Shown piece by piece: positions 33,294 to 42,227 of a DNA stretch of 64,000 bases. Location: contig NZ_BNEO01000001.1 in the NCBI RefSeq assembly GCF_014905415.1, positions 496,001 through 560,000 of the forward strand, written 5' to 3'. The translations under genes were made by a program, and so were the position numbers. How positions within the stretch are numbered: position 1 is the first letter of the stretch; every line of letters begins with the position of its first letter. Below the pieces are notes generated by a model. It was given only the letters and a program-made list of their open reading frames with translations. It had not been told where the DNA came from and ran no database searches. This stretch comes from Virgibacillus salexigens. Its GTDB lineage: Bacteria; Bacillota; Bacilli; Bacillales; Amphibacillaceae.

Positions 33294-35069
33294 TTATATT
33301 TTTTTATAGCGTGATAATTTATTATATAGTGTTGAACGGGACATACCTAAAAGCTTAGCTGCTTGTGATTTATTTCCTTGTACTTTTCTTAGCGTACGTT
33401 CAATTAACTCTTGCTCCTCTTTGGAAGCTTCCTCTAATAATTCCTTTCTTCTTCCAAGATGATTATGGTGAGACGGGCTATAGGATTGCATTTCCTGAGA
33501 AGCAGTATTTGTTTGTTCAAGCTCGGGTAATTCATCAAATGTAATATGATCCCCATCTGTTAGGACAAACAATCGCTCCAATACATTCATTAGTTCACGT
33601 ATATTCCCCGGCCAATGATATGTATGCATCATTTGCAGCAACTTCTGATCGATTGTTTTTTCTTTCACATCATAGGTTTTTGCTAACGCTTGTAATTTAT
33701 GAGAAACAATAATAGGAATATCTTCTTTTCGATCTCGTAACGGCGGGATCGATAATGGAATGACATAAAGTCGATAAAACAAATCTTCACGAAATTCCCC
33801 TGTCCTGACCAGTTGCGGCAAATCCTTATTCGTAGCTGTAATTAATCGAAAATTAACAGGTGTCGATTGATGACCGCCTACCCGTTCCACTTTTTTCTCT
33901 TGAAGCACACGTAAGATTTTTGCCTGCATCGCTAGTGGCATATCGCCGATTTCATCTAAAAAAATCGTTCCGTTATGCGCTAATTCGAATTTACCTATTT
34001 TCCCGTCTTTATCAGCTCCTGTAAATGCTCCTTTAGCATAACCGAACAATTCGGATTCCATTAACCCATCTGGAATAGCGGCACAGTTGACACTGATAAA
34101 ATTGCCATGTCTTGTACTGCAACCATAATGAATCGCCTTGGCAAATTGCTCTTTCCCGACCCCGCTTTCACCTGTTATTAATACGGCAGCTTGTGATTTA
34201 GCAGCTTTTCTTGCCATTTTTTTTGGTTCTGATATAACCGGACTCTCCCCGAGTATATCCTCAAATTTCACACATGCTTCTGGTTCATTAACAGTTTTAT
34301 AAGCTATCGGGGACTGATTTTTTTGAACATCCAACTGTTCCATTCGTTGAATAACCTGATAAATTTCAGAAACACCTTCATAGACAAGAATTCCTGCTGC
34401 ACCAATTATTTTATTATTTTCCCAAATTGGAATGCGATGTACAATTACATTTTGTCCTTGCAAATTATGAGGCTGACTACGCTCGGGAACACCGGTTTTC
34501 AAGACAACCGGTAACCGTGTATTATCGATAACGTTCACTGCATGCATGCCAACTGCTTTTCCTTTAGGAACGCCAGTATATCGACTGTACGCTTGATTAA
34601 ATAGGCGAATAATTCCATTTTCATCTACCACCGTTAATCCTTCATAAGCTGTATCAAATACGAGCTGATACCATCTTAAGGATTCCTCTCTCTTGTCGAG
34701 CTCTTCGATCAAAAATCGCTGAAAGTACGTTAATTCCTTATCTGAAATCGAACCGATAAGTTTTTCATCTTCATTGATGATATATACTGGTACATCGGTC
34801 ACTTGTCTCATCAGGATACGATCATTTAAAACTCGATAATTCAGGCTCATTATTCTTGTAACATCATCCATAACCGAGTGTTCTTGCAAGTAATTTACTA
34901 CTTCATGTACACGAAAAACACCCATAATACTGCCATTATCTATAATTGGAAGTTCTGTTTGATTTTGTTCTGTGGCAATTTTCATGGCATCCTTAATCGT
35001 CATTGACTTTTGGATGGTTATAAGATTGGAATTCATCCACTTTTCTACCGTATGTATTACTTCTTCCAC
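33294..35069 (-). CDS. Sigma-54-dependent activator with CBS pair, PAS, AAA+ and Fis domains
   Basis: A 591-aa enhancer-binding protein. GTG 35067-35069 is preferred, 9 nt after AGGAGG; the ATG abuts that site. Residues about 10-115 are two CBS domains (WMNSNLITIQKSMTIKDAM...; RVLNDRILMRQVTDVPVYIINEDEKLIGSI). Residues about 130-240 are a PAS domain (VFDTAYEGLTVVDENGIIRLFN). The AAA+ core has GESGVGKEQFAKA (Walker A), GAFTGA (sigma-54 contact) and FLDEIGDMP (Walker B). The C terminus is a Fis helix-turn-helix (NKSQAAKLLGMSRSTLYNKL). It is analogous to B. subtilis BkdR, with added CBS domains that may sense adenine nucleotides. It lies beside the mms operon and its sigma-54 promoter. Confidence 0.92.
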   Translation of the reverse strand: MEEVIHTVEKWMNSNLITIQKSMTIKDAMKIATEQNQTELPIIDNGSIMGVFRVHEVVNYLQEHSVMDDVTRIMSLNYRVLNDRILMRQVTDVPVYIINEDEKLIGSISDKELTYFQRFLIEELDKREESLRWYQLVFDTAYEGLTVVDENGIIRLFNQAYSRYTGVPKGKAVGMHAVNVIDNTRLPVVLKTGVPERSQPHNLQGQNVIVHRIPIWENNKIIGAAGILVYEGVSEIYQVIQRMEQLDVQKNQSPIAYKTVNEPEACVKFEDILGESPVISEPKKMARKAAKSQAAVLITGESGVGKEQFAKAIHYGCSTRHGNFISVNCAAIPDGLMESELFGYAKGAFTGADKDGKIGKFELAHNGTIFLDEIGDMPLAMQAKILRVLQEKKVERVGGHQSTPVNFRLITATNKDLPQLVRTGEFREDLFYRLYVIPLSIPPLRDRKEDIPIIVSHKLQALAKTYDVKEKTIDQKLLQMMHTYHWPGNIRELMNVLERLFVLTDGDHITFDELPELEQTNTASQEMQSYSPSHHNHLGRRKELLEEASKEEQELIERTLRKVQGNKSQAAKLLGMSRSTLYNKLSRYKKI

Positions 35070-35293
35070 GCTAACCATCCTCCTATAATTAGATAAATTG
35101 AGCGGTTGTTCAATTTTTGTCCATTATACCCTGCAAATAAATGTAAGCCTTTTCATTTATGCGTGTAGAAACATGTGTTTTTTCTGAATTATAGCATTAT
35201 TTTTTTGGATTCGCAAACGGACTTCTTCCATTCGAAACGAAATACATGATCTTATTTCATACGAGGCAAACTAAACTTAAAGGAGGGAATGAC

Positions 35294-35395
35294 ATGGCAA
35301 AAGGAAAAACAAAAACAAAAAATAAGAGTAAAGAAGAAATTAATGATATGAAAAATCAAAACAAATATAAACGCAATCGTCCTCCTGGTAATTAA
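35294..35395 (+). CDS. Very small basic protein (33 aa), unknown
   Basis: A 33-residue Lys/Asn-rich peptide, MAKGKTKTKNKSKEEINDMK and a tail ending NRPPGN. AAAGGAGG lies 7 nt before the ATG, and a terminator follows at 35404, which together argue for a real gene. The composition is like the small basic or spore-associated proteins of Bacillaceae, but I cannot assign a family. It lies between the activator gene (divergent) and the cation antiporter (convergent). Confidence 0.65.
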   Translation: MAKGKTKTKNKSKEEINDMKNQNKYKRNRPPGN

Positions 35396-35403
35396 CACAG
35401 GTC

Positions 35404-35437
35404 AAAGCATCCACTGATAGCTCATCGTGGATGCTTT
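35404..35437. terminator. Bidirectional terminator
   Basis: A perfect 11-bp stem (AAAGCATCCAC / GTGGATGCTTT) lies between the 33-aa gene and the convergent antiporter gene. Confidence 0.75.
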
Positions 35438-35443
35438 ATCTAT

Positions 35444-36508
35444 TTATAATAAGTAAAATCCGATACCCATGATGACATAAGCCGCTAGTAATACCAATCC
35501 TTCAAACCAATTGGAATCACCATCAACCGATATACGAATCATTAACAATACGGCTGTAACCATACTGATAAGCTCTGCCCACGTAAATACAAGTGGCATC
35601 GATGTCGTGAAAAAGAGAGACAAAAGGACGAGAACTGGTGCGACAAACATAGCTACTTGGAGGGTTGATCCAACTGCTATTTCAACTGCAACGTCCATTT
35701 TATTTTTATACGCCATAATTACAGCTGATCCATGCTCCGCAGCATTTCCTACAATTGCTACAATAATCACACCAATGAATAATTCTGTCCAACCAAACGT
35801 GTCACCTACGACTTCAAATGTATGAACCAGATTTTCAGACACATAAGCAACAGAAATGGTAGAAGCAGCTAAGACAATAATGGACTTTATTTTTCCCCAT
35901 TCTGGAACTTCTTCTTCCTGTTTTTTTTCTACATCTTCATTATTGTTTGTATAGACACCTCGATGAGTCACAAGCTTAAACACAAGTGCAGCGATATATA
36001 AAAGAATTAAAATAATCGAAATACCGATACTTAAAATCATTGTATCTGTTTCATTCATGGATGCAGAAAATACTTCGGGAATAACAAATGCCACAACAAC
36101 AGCAAAGATTAACAGACCTGAATTATGTCTAGCATCATATACATCGAAAGATTGGCGTTTATATTTCAACCCGCCAACAAAAAATGAAAGACCAGCAACA
36201 AGTAATAAGTTACCTAGTACAGACCCAGTAAGTGAGGCAAGGACAATTCCAATTAATCCCGCCTTTAATGAAAAAATTGAAATAATGAGTTCTACTGCAT
36301 TTCCAAAAGTAGCATTCATTAATCCACCAATTCGTGGCCCCATTACGATTGCTAAACTTTCAGTTGCTCGGCCAATAAAACCAGCAAGGGCAATAATCGT
36401 TAGGCAGTAGATGGCAAACATGATGACTGCAGACCAATGCAGTAAGGATCCGATCACAGATAAAGGTAGCCCTATAATTACTAAAATAATGAAGATTTTA
36501 TTCATCAT
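35444..36508 (-). CDS. Calcium/cation:proton antiporter (CaxA/ChaA family)
   Basis: A 354-aa membrane protein with about 11 helices in two halves. Each half carries the CaCA alpha-repeat: GGLMNATFGNAVELIISIFSL and IVAIVGNAAEHGSAVIMA, with the ion-binding Glu of each. An acidic and basic loop (NNNEDVEKKQEEEVPEWG) joins the halves. The family exports Ca2+ (or Na+/K+) in exchange for protons. The start is after AGGGGATGATGCGAA. It lies 80 bp after the MHS transporter gene and may share its transcript. Confidence 0.9.
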   Translation of the reverse strand: MMNKIFIILVIIGLPLSVIGSLLHWSAVIMFAIYCLTIIALAGFIGRATESLAIVMGPRIGGLMNATFGNAVELIISIFSLKAGLIGIVLASLTGSVLGNLLLVAGLSFFVGGLKYKRQSFDVYDARHNSGLLIFAVVVAFVIPEVFSASMNETDTMILSIGISIILILLYIAALVFKLVTHRGVYTNNNEDVEKKQEEEVPEWGKIKSIIVLAASTISVAYVSENLVHTFEVVGDTFGWTELFIGVIIVAIVGNAAEHGSAVIMAYKNKMDVAVEIAVGSTLQVAMFVAPVLVLLSLFFTTSMPLVFTWAELISMVTAVLLMIRISVDGDSNWFEGLVLLAAYVIMGIGFYLL

Positions 36509-36588
36509 TTCGCATCATCCCCTTTCAAAAATGTTATAGGGATAGGCTACCCAATTTGGATGGTTTTATTTCAATGTATATACTCCTT

Positions 36589-37899
36589 TTATTGATTCAC
36601 CACATCTTCTTCCACATCATCATATCCCTCATCAAGATCCTGTGAACGGCGATCTTTCACAGTCAAAATAGCGACTAATGAGATAATTGCGGTTAAAATA
36701 ATATAACAAGCGACCGGAATATAGGAATTATTAAATTGCATCAAAAGGTATGTAGCTACTAATGGAGCTGTTCCACCAGCTGCCGCTGCACCAATTTGAT
36801 ACCCTAATGAAATCCCTGTGTATCTTACTTTTGCTGAAAAAATCTCAGAAAACATGGTACCAAGAACTGCTGTAATTGGTGACCAAATCAGTCCAAGTCC
36901 CACGATCGTAGCAATTACTAAAAGCGCTACTGAATCTTGGTGGATTAGCCAGAAGTAAGGAAATGCATAGAGTATCATTAATATCGTTCCCCAAATATAC
37001 AGTGGCTTTCGACCAATTTTATCCGATAATCTTCCCATAATTGGGATTAGTACCGTTGTAATGACGGTGGCAATCATTACTGCATTTAATATCGTTGTTT
37101 CACTAAATGCCAAGTTAGATGTGGCATAAGAGACAATAAAGGTACCGAAAATATAAAATGGGGCCGTTTCGACAACTTTTGCTCCGATGGCAATTAATAC
37201 CTCGCGCCAATGAAATCGAAGGGTGTCTACAATTGGCAGTTTGGCAACATTGCCTTTTGCTTGGTTATTTCGGAAAGATGGGGTTTCATCAATTCCCTTA
37301 CGAATCCATAAACCAAAAATAACTAGCAATGCACTAAGAATGAATGGAATTCGCCAGCCCCAAGCCATAAAGGCATCATCTGGCAATAACGACATAACAG
37401 AAAGGGCAAGCGTACCCATAACCATTCCAATCGTTACTCCCATCTGCGGCACACTGCCAAAAAGACCACGCTTTTCTTTTGGTGCATATTCTACAGCAAG
37501 TAAAAGTGCACCTCCCCATTCTCCACCAAGACCCAATCCTTGAATTAAGCGTAAGATGATAAGTAAAACAGGTGCCCATATTCCAATTGCTTCATATGTG
37601 GGAAGTATCCCCATCCCGAAGGTGGCAGCCCCCATTAGACTTAATGTTAGTACAAGCGTCTTCTTTCTTCCTATCTTATCACCAATATGACTAAAAATAA
37701 TACCACCAAACGGACGAATAAAAAATGCTAGTGCAAATGTAGCAAAAGCATAAAGCGTACCAAAAGCAGGATCTTCACTAACAAAGAATAGTTGATTGAA
37801 CACAAGTGCTGCTACTGTACCGTATAAAAAGTAATCAAACCACTCAATTGCACTTCCCACAACACTTGCAATCAGTACTCTCCTCATACCTTTATCCAT
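36589..37899 (-). CDS. MHS-family metabolite:H+ symporter (MFS)
   Basis: A 436-aa, 12-helix MFS protein. It has the MHS opening MRRVLIASVVGSAIEWFDYFLYGT, the loop motif FSHIGDKIGRKKTLVLTL, GLGLGGEWGGALLLAVEYAP and GRLSDKIGRKPLY. Members import organic acids, proline/betaine or shikimate. No catabolic partner is adjacent, so the substrate is open. GGGGGAAAAAAC precedes the ATG. A cre-like site lies upstream at 37967-37980. Confidence 0.87.
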   Translation of the reverse strand: MDKGMRRVLIASVVGSAIEWFDYFLYGTVAALVFNQLFFVSEDPAFGTLYAFATFALAFFIRPFGGIIFSHIGDKIGRKKTLVLTLSLMGAATFGMGILPTYEAIGIWAPVLLIILRLIQGLGLGGEWGGALLLAVEYAPKEKRGLFGSVPQMGVTIGMVMGTLALSVMSLLPDDAFMAWGWRIPFILSALLVIFGLWIRKGIDETPSFRNNQAKGNVAKLPIVDTLRFHWREVLIAIGAKVVETAPFYIFGTFIVSYATSNLAFSETTILNAVMIATVITTVLIPIMGRLSDKIGRKPLYIWGTILMILYAFPYFWLIHQDSVALLVIATIVGLGLIWSPITAVLGTMFSEIFSAKVRYTGISLGYQIGAAAAGGTAPLVATYLLMQFNNSYIPVACYIILTAIISLVAILTVKDRRSQDLDEGYDDVEEDVVNQ

Positions 37900-37966
37900 G
37901 TTTTTTCCCCCATATTATTATCTATTATTCTTTTGACGCTCGGTAATGAAGTGGTTTTTTCTTACT

Positions 37967-37980
37967 TTGAATCGCTTTCA
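37967..37980 (+). promoter_or_regulatory. cre-like site upstream of the MHS transporter
   Basis: TTGAATCGCTTTCA fits TGNAANCGNTNNCA at all but the second position. It lies about 70 bp before the MHS gene start, in a 379-bp intergenic region that otherwise shows only a terminator at 38180. Confidence 0.4.
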
Positions 37981-38179
37981 TTAATAAAATGAAAAGATCT
38001 CCTCCTTTAACTAATAATTTAACCTCCATTTAAAATACGTGTATAAATTTAAATATAACTTAAATTTATACTAAGAATTATAAAATAATTCCGTTTATTA
38101 TGTCAAATAATTTTTTGAAAAATCAAGCAAATGTTTTATACTTAAATGCTCGGAATTTAGGGGCCCTTATTACGTAAAA

Positions 38180-38204
38180 AGCCAAAAGCTTTACGCCTTT
38201 GGCT
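38180..38204 (-). terminator. Terminator of the ABC-GH1-ROK operon
   Basis: AGCCAAA pairs with TTTGGCT around a GC-containing loop, and the minus-strand side continues TTTTTAC. T tracts on both sides suggest two-way function. Confidence 0.75.
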
Positions 38205-38278
38205 TTTTTGTAAATTAGAGGGAGTATTAAGATTGCAATTGACTTTATTAAACTCCCTCTTTTCTTGAATGATTAAAA

Positions 38279-39181
38279 TCAATCATTTATGCGCTTTTCT
38301 ATCTGCTTCCTATACCCATATACACTTCCAAGCAAATTAGCATGTTGGCGGAAATGACAGAATTTTATAGTAGGCTTTATGGTGGAGAGGTCAATTTTTG
38401 CTAAGATTGCATCCACCTTCTCATCAATTGCATCAATAAGATCCACTCGCTCACTTATTCCCCCACCGAGTAAGATAATCTCCGGATCATAAATATATTG
38501 TAAATTATAAATCCCAACTGCAAGTATGTGATAAAATTCTTCTAAAGCCTCGATGCAGATATTATCGCCGCTATCAGCCAATTGAAAGATCCTTTCCCCA
38601 GTTAATTCTTGAATATTACTTAATCCTTTTTGTTTGGCTACTTTTTTTACCAATGCTCGTGTAGATGCAACCCGGCTCCAGACATCATCATCCCCAGTTA
38701 TGTTCGTATTAAGAAGCATATAACCAAACTCGCCACCATGGAGATTAGCTCCTTTATGGATGGTTCCATCCTTAATAACAGCTCCACCGATTCCGGTACC
38801 AATTACAACAACGAGTATATCCTTTTTTCCCTTCGCTGCTCCCTTCCATAATTCTGCATAAGCAGCACAATTCGCATCATTTTCCACATACACTGGTAAA
38901 TTAAAACGCTCTGATAGCATTTCTTTTATATTCGGTCCATGTAAATAAGGCACTGCGCTGGAGCCATATACAATCCCATGATCAGAAACTGCCCCAGGGC
39001 TAGACACAGCTACACCCTTTATATTGATCTGCCGTTTTAAATAATGATCCATTACATCCATTAACGCTTCTATCGTAGAAGGGGTGTTTACTTTTTCCAG
39101 TTGTGATATTTCACCTTGATCATTAACAACACCCATTTTAATATAGGTTCCACCTATATCGATACTGAAGTAACTTTCCAC
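38279..39181 (-). CDS. ROK-family sugar kinase, copy A
   Basis: A 300-aa kinase. GTG 39179-39181 is used, 5 nt after GGAGGGGG. The ATP-binding motif SIDIGGTYIKMGVV opens the protein. ENDANCAAYAELWKGAAKGKKD, VVIGTGIGGAV and GGEFGYM follow. The usual ROK zinc motif (CxCGxxGCxE) after the GE(F/H)G motif is absent; the region reads LLNTNITGDDDVWSRVAST. It is the last gene of the operon with the GH1 glycosidase and could phosphorylate glucose or an intact beta-glucoside, as for BglK-type kinases. It is very similar to copy B at 47562-48467. Confidence 0.87.
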   Translation of the reverse strand: MESYFSIDIGGTYIKMGVVNDQGEISQLEKVNTPSTIEALMDVMDHYLKRQINIKGVAVSSPGAVSDHGIVYGSSAVPYLHGPNIKEMLSERFNLPVYVENDANCAAYAELWKGAAKGKKDILVVVIGTGIGGAVIKDGTIHKGANLHGGEFGYMLLNTNITGDDDVWSRVASTRALVKKVAKQKGLSNIQELTGERIFQLADSGDNICIEALEEFYHILAVGIYNLQYIYDPEIILLGGGISERVDLIDAIDEKVDAILAKIDLSTIKPTIKFCHFRQHANLLGSVYGYRKQIEKRIND

Positions 39182-39205
39182 TAAGTCCCCCTCCATTCCC
39201 TAGTA

Positions 39206-40648
39206 TTACTTCACCATGTCATCATTGATTGCTTCAAAATTCCGCTCTTCTATTAAATTTTTAAACCAATAGGCTGATTTCTTTAGACGCCGATTACGAT
39301 TAGCCTCTAAGTCTATTTCTACTAAACCATATCGGTTTTTAAAGGCATTCATTGGCGAAACATTATCAGAGAACGCCCACAACATATATCCTGTACAATT
39401 AACCCCTTGTACGATTGCTTTCATTAACCATTTGAGATGCTCACTTATGAATTCGATGCGATAATCATCTTGAATGATACCATCTTCATTTTTGAATCGT
39501 TCCTCGCCTTCTACCCCCATTCCGTTTTCTGCTACAAACCATTCGATATTTCCATATTCTTCTTTCATTCGAATTGCCATATCATACATAATTTGTGGGT
39601 ATATTTCCCATCCTCGATAAGGATTCATTTTCTTCCCTGCCAATTCATGTTTTTCATAATAATATGCTGGATGAAATGGAATATGGTCATTCCAAGCAGT
39701 GGATCTAGCTTTCACGCGGTGTGGAAAATATAAGTTGATACCAACATAATCGATCGTATTCTCTTTTATCACTTGCAATTCCTCTTTTATATAGTCAAAG
39801 GTAACTCCATGCGCCTCCATTAACTCAAATAATTCAGCTGGATATTCTCCTTTTATTGAAGGATCTAAAAAAATGCGATTAAAGAACAAATCATACATTC
39901 TGGCTGCTTCTTGATCATGTCTTGCTGTTGATCGTGCATAGGTAACTTCTGGATTAAGGATAACGCCAATCTTTGCTCCATGGTTTTCTTTCAGTTTCAG
40001 CTGTTTAAATAACTTTACAGCTTTAGCTGTAGCCAAGACCTTATTGTAATTCCATTGCATCCATTTTTTTGTATTTTGTTCAAATGGCCAGCGGATTGCA
40101 TCTAAATATACCCTAGTCTGTACCACAATCGGTTCATTGAAGGTGAACCAATGTTTTACACGATCACCGTAACGTGCAAATACCTTTTCCGCATACTTAA
40201 TAAATAGATGAATCACATGTTTTGATTCCCAGCCTCCATATTTTTCTAACAAAATAGCCGGCAGTTCGTAATGCTCTAAACATATCATTGGCTCAATGTG
40301 ATTAGCAATAAGTTCATCAATCATATTGTCGATATGCTTTGCATATGTTTCATCCACAACCGCATTCTCATAATCGATTAGAAAACGTGACCAATTAATT
40401 GATGTTCTGAAATGAGTTAGGCCTATTTCTTTCATGTAGCTGATATCTTCTTGATAACGATGATAGAAATCTGTAGCTATTCCTGGACCGTAACCATTGT
40501 GCCAAACATGCTTATTGTTCTTATACCAACTATCCAAATAAGAATCTTGAAAATCTTTTTTACCTGCCCACCCTTCTGTCTGCCATGCTGACATGGCAGC
40601 TCCTAATATAAAATCCGTTGGTAATTGCAAATTAATTGTTTCATTCAT
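39206..40648 (-). CDS. GH1 family beta-glycosidase
   Basis: A 480-aa cytoplasmic glycosidase. The second ATG (40646-40648) is 9 nt from AGGAGG, while the first is only 3 nt away. The acid/base Glu is in HWFTFNEPIVV, and the nucleophile Glu is in WFVAENGMGVEGE. Substrate-pocket motifs are FRTSINWSRFL and MLWAFSDNVSPMNAFKNRYGLVEID. The aglycone/+1 region does not clearly match either the plain beta-glucosidase (NFEW) or the 6-phospho (S...KRYG) pattern, so phospho-specificity is uncertain. ABC import of the substrate and an adjacent ROK kinase are both compatible with a phosphorylate-then-cleave route. Confidence 0.87.
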   Translation of the reverse strand: MNETINLQLPTDFILGAAMSAWQTEGWAGKKDFQDSYLDSWYKNNKHVWHNGYGPGIATDFYHRYQEDISYMKEIGLTHFRTSINWSRFLIDYENAVVDETYAKHIDNMIDELIANHIEPMICLEHYELPAILLEKYGGWESKHVIHLFIKYAEKVFARYGDRVKHWFTFNEPIVVQTRVYLDAIRWPFEQNTKKWMQWNYNKVLATAKAVKLFKQLKLKENHGAKIGVILNPEVTYARSTARHDQEAARMYDLFFNRIFLDPSIKGEYPAELFELMEAHGVTFDYIKEELQVIKENTIDYVGINLYFPHRVKARSTAWNDHIPFHPAYYYEKHELAGKKMNPYRGWEIYPQIMYDMAIRMKEEYGNIEWFVAENGMGVEGEERFKNEDGIIQDDYRIEFISEHLKWLMKAIVQGVNCTGYMLWAFSDNVSPMNAFKNRYGLVEIDLEANRNRRLKKSAYWFKNLIEERNFEAINDDMVK

Positions 40649-40666
40649 ATTCATAGGCCTCCTTGT

Positions 40667-42223
40667 TTAGGATTCATCCGTATTTTTGCTTTGAGTGGCT
40701 AGCAGCTTTCGATAATTCGTTGGTGTGATGTCAGTAAAACGCTTAAAAACTTCAACGAAGTACTTGTATTCCTGAAAACCAACTTCTTTTGCAATTTCAT
40801 GTATTCGATATGGTGTCTCTGCTAATAATTGCTTTGCTTTGTCCATACGTAATTGATTTACATATTCATTAAATGTTTTACCTGTTTGTTGTTTAAATAA
40901 GGAGCTAAAGTAATTTGGCGATATATTCATGACATTCGCTAATTCAATTACTTTAATATTCGATGTATAATAGGTTTGGATATAATTCTCGGCACGTTTA
41001 ATGATCCAATCTGTCGTATTGACTTTTTGTACATTTACGCTGTTCATAACATTGTCTAGTGCGTAATTAAACTGTGTCTGAAGTATTGAATAAGAATTAT
41101 GTTTTGCTAGGTTTATACTTTCTAATTGTTTGGGATGAAGTTGAGATACTTCTTTTTCAAAAAGGGACTTATAACGATAAATGACTTCCTCCATGATCTC
41201 CATACATGTTTCTACTACTTCATGCAAAAAGTACTCATTTGTTTGAAAATAAGTAAATAACGTATTGACTAGCTTCCTTACCTTATTACTATCTTGAAAG
41301 CAAGCAGATAACACTTCTTCAACGATCAATGATGGAAATTCCCTCTGCCCCTTACGTTCCGTCTGATAGCAGTAGATAGATTGATTATTCAAGGGTAGAT
41401 ATGGCAGCATATTTATTAGAATGGTATATTGTTGCTGTAGTTGTTGAAGCGGGATTATTCTGTCACTCCAAATGAATTTCATATCGTTTTGTATTAATGG
41501 ATGAAGAATAGTCGTAAATAAATCAATCTTAAGATCATTCTCTTCAACGATAATACACGTTAACAACAAATTCTCATCTGTAAAGATGGAAACAGCCTGA
41601 TACCCATTTTTTACTACTATGTCTTGAATCACATGTTTCCAATCTGTTTTTAAAGCATGTATATCATATTCAGTCAGTTGATTTGTTTTTTCCGCCCATT
41701 CATTCATTCTGCTTAAAACTGGATAGATTTTGACTTGGTGGTTGATAGAATTATCCATAGATTCAATGGTAAATTCATTAATTTGCTGATAAATCGTATT
41801 CATCAGCTCCATGTGTTGCAAAGCTGTTTTCTGTTCCTCGGTTTTCGACAGCGCTTGTGTCAGATTCACCACTTTTTTTATTAGCTCTTCTACATTCACC
41901 GGCTTTAATTGATAATCTTTTACTCCTAGCTTTATTGCTTTTTGTGCATAAGCAAATTCATCATAACCACTAATCATAATGATTTGCACAGACGGATATT
42001 GTTTATAAATCAACTCAGCTAGCTGTAAACCATCTATTTTTGGCATTTTCACATCTGTTACAATAATGTCAATATTCCCATGATCAATTATCTTTTCCAT
42101 TGCTTCTTGACCATCATAAGCGACAGCTACTACATTCACATTATAATCTGACCAAGGGATGGTTTGACTCAACCCTCGACATATAATCGGTTCATCATCT
42201 ACAATTAGTAAATTAAAAGACAT
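40667..42223 (-). CDS. YesN-type response regulator with AraC DNA-binding domain
   Basis: A 518-aa regulator. The ATG 42221-42223 follows AGGTGA by 8 nt and comes 4 bp after the kinase stop. Residues about 5-120 are a receiver (LLIVDDEPIICRGL, phosphoacceptor in DIIVTDVKMPKIDG, ISGYDEF, Lys in VKDYQLKP). A long middle linker follows. The C-terminal 100 residues are an AraC pair of helix-turn-helices (VIELANVMNISPNYFSSLFKQQTGKTFNEY and IHEIAKEVGFQEYKYFVEVFKR). It works with the YesM-type kinase next to it to control the sugar ABC operon. Confidence 0.92.
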   Translation of the reverse strand: MSFNLLIVDDEPIICRGLSQTIPWSDYNVNVVAVAYDGQEAMEKIIDHGNIDIIVTDVKMPKIDGLQLAELIYKQYPSVQIIMISGYDEFAYAQKAIKLGVKDYQLKPVNVEELIKKVVNLTQALSKTEEQKTALQHMELMNTIYQQINEFTIESMDNSINHQVKIYPVLSRMNEWAEKTNQLTEYDIHALKTDWKHVIQDIVVKNGYQAVSIFTDENLLLTCIIVEENDLKIDLFTTILHPLIQNDMKFIWSDRIIPLQQLQQQYTILINMLPYLPLNNQSIYCYQTERKGQREFPSLIVEEVLSACFQDSNKVRKLVNTLFTYFQTNEYFLHEVVETCMEIMEEVIYRYKSLFEKEVSQLHPKQLESINLAKHNSYSILQTQFNYALDNVMNSVNVQKVNTTDWIIKRAENYIQTYYTSNIKVIELANVMNISPNYFSSLFKQQTGKTFNEYVNQLRMDKAKQLLAETPYRIHEIAKEVGFQEYKYFVEVFKRFTDITPTNYRKLLATQSKNTDES

Positions 42224-42227
42224 GACC

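Noticed and set aside
39437-39733. Plus-strand ORF of 98 codons inside the GH1 gene
   Set aside because: It is entirely antisense to a well-supported gene, with Phe/Ile-rich shadow composition.
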